Positions 12,839 to 12,888 of a DNA stretch of 12,888 nt are shown in pieces. The notes under the pieces are model-generated. The model made no database searches, was not told the DNA's origin, and saw nothing but the letters and a program-made list of their open reading frames with translations. Position 1 is the stretch's first letter; each line of letters begins with the position of its first letter. The stretch lies in assembly GCA_027623815.1 (NCBI GenBank), contig JAQBUV010000071.1:1-12888 (forward strand). The letters are read 5' to 3'. Source of the stretch: Casp-Chloro-G3 sp002816715 (lineage in GTDB: Bacteria > Chloroflexota > Dehalococcoidia > Lucifugimonadales > UBA3495). Position numbers and translations under genes: made by a program.

Positions 12839-12888
12839 ATACATCGGTCTCCCCAGGATGCTCCAATCGCACTGCTTAACCGCTGATT

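Overview
The window looks like a piece of a moderately GC-rich bacterial chromosome. The best guess is Chloroflexota of the Dehalococcoidia/SAR202 type. The reasons are two paralogous luciferase-like flavin monooxygenases, a family 5 solute-binding lipoprotein with a Ser/Thr/Ala/Pro-rich linker after the lipobox, an MFS carrier of the monocarboxylate type, and scattered CCCTC/GAGGG palindromic repeats. The lineage is inferred from gene content; there is no rRNA or other marker. No tRNA, rRNA, CRISPR array, transposase, integrase or phage gene was seen.

Layout. (1) 14-983, minus strand: an OmpR/PhoB-type response regulator followed 10 bases later by a 63-residue single-span membrane protein. 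No histidine kinase is in view. (2) 1278-2500, minus: a Tag-like DNA glycosylase, then an alpha/beta hydrolase whose nucleophile position is Thr rather than Ser. (3) 2764-4515, minus: a lipoprotein solute-binding protein, closed by a strong hairpin and with no permease beside it. (4) 4542-4844, plus: a small cupredoxin-like reading frame without the usual copper ligands and without a signal peptide; its first codons overlap a dyad and a possible promoter for the binding protein. (5) 4902-9029, minus: a run of four genes: long luciferase-like monooxygenase, short luciferase-like monooxygenase, ABC ATPase and ABC-2 permease. The last two overlap by four bases. (6) 9030-9478: a gene-free stretch that holds a nested palindromic repeat of about 210 bp between divergent genes. 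(7) 9479-11349, plus: a small cupin and an MFS transporter, separated by a second inverted repeat doublet. (8) 11350-11566: an AT-rich leader with two dyads, then 11567-12838, plus: an AAA+ ATPase of Orc1/Cdc6-like layout starting at TTG.

How it may work together: the centre resembles a small uptake, oxidation and export neighbourhood. The lipoprotein and the MFS carrier could bring in organic compounds, the two flavin monooxygenases and the cupin could modify them, and the ABC-2 pair could export a product or a toxic compound. This is inferred from proximity only; no substrate can be read from the sequence. The strongest oddities are enzymes that keep their fold but lack a key residue (hydrolase, Tag-like protein, cupredoxin-like protein), the nested repeat architecture, and the AAA+ gene with its dyad-rich leader.
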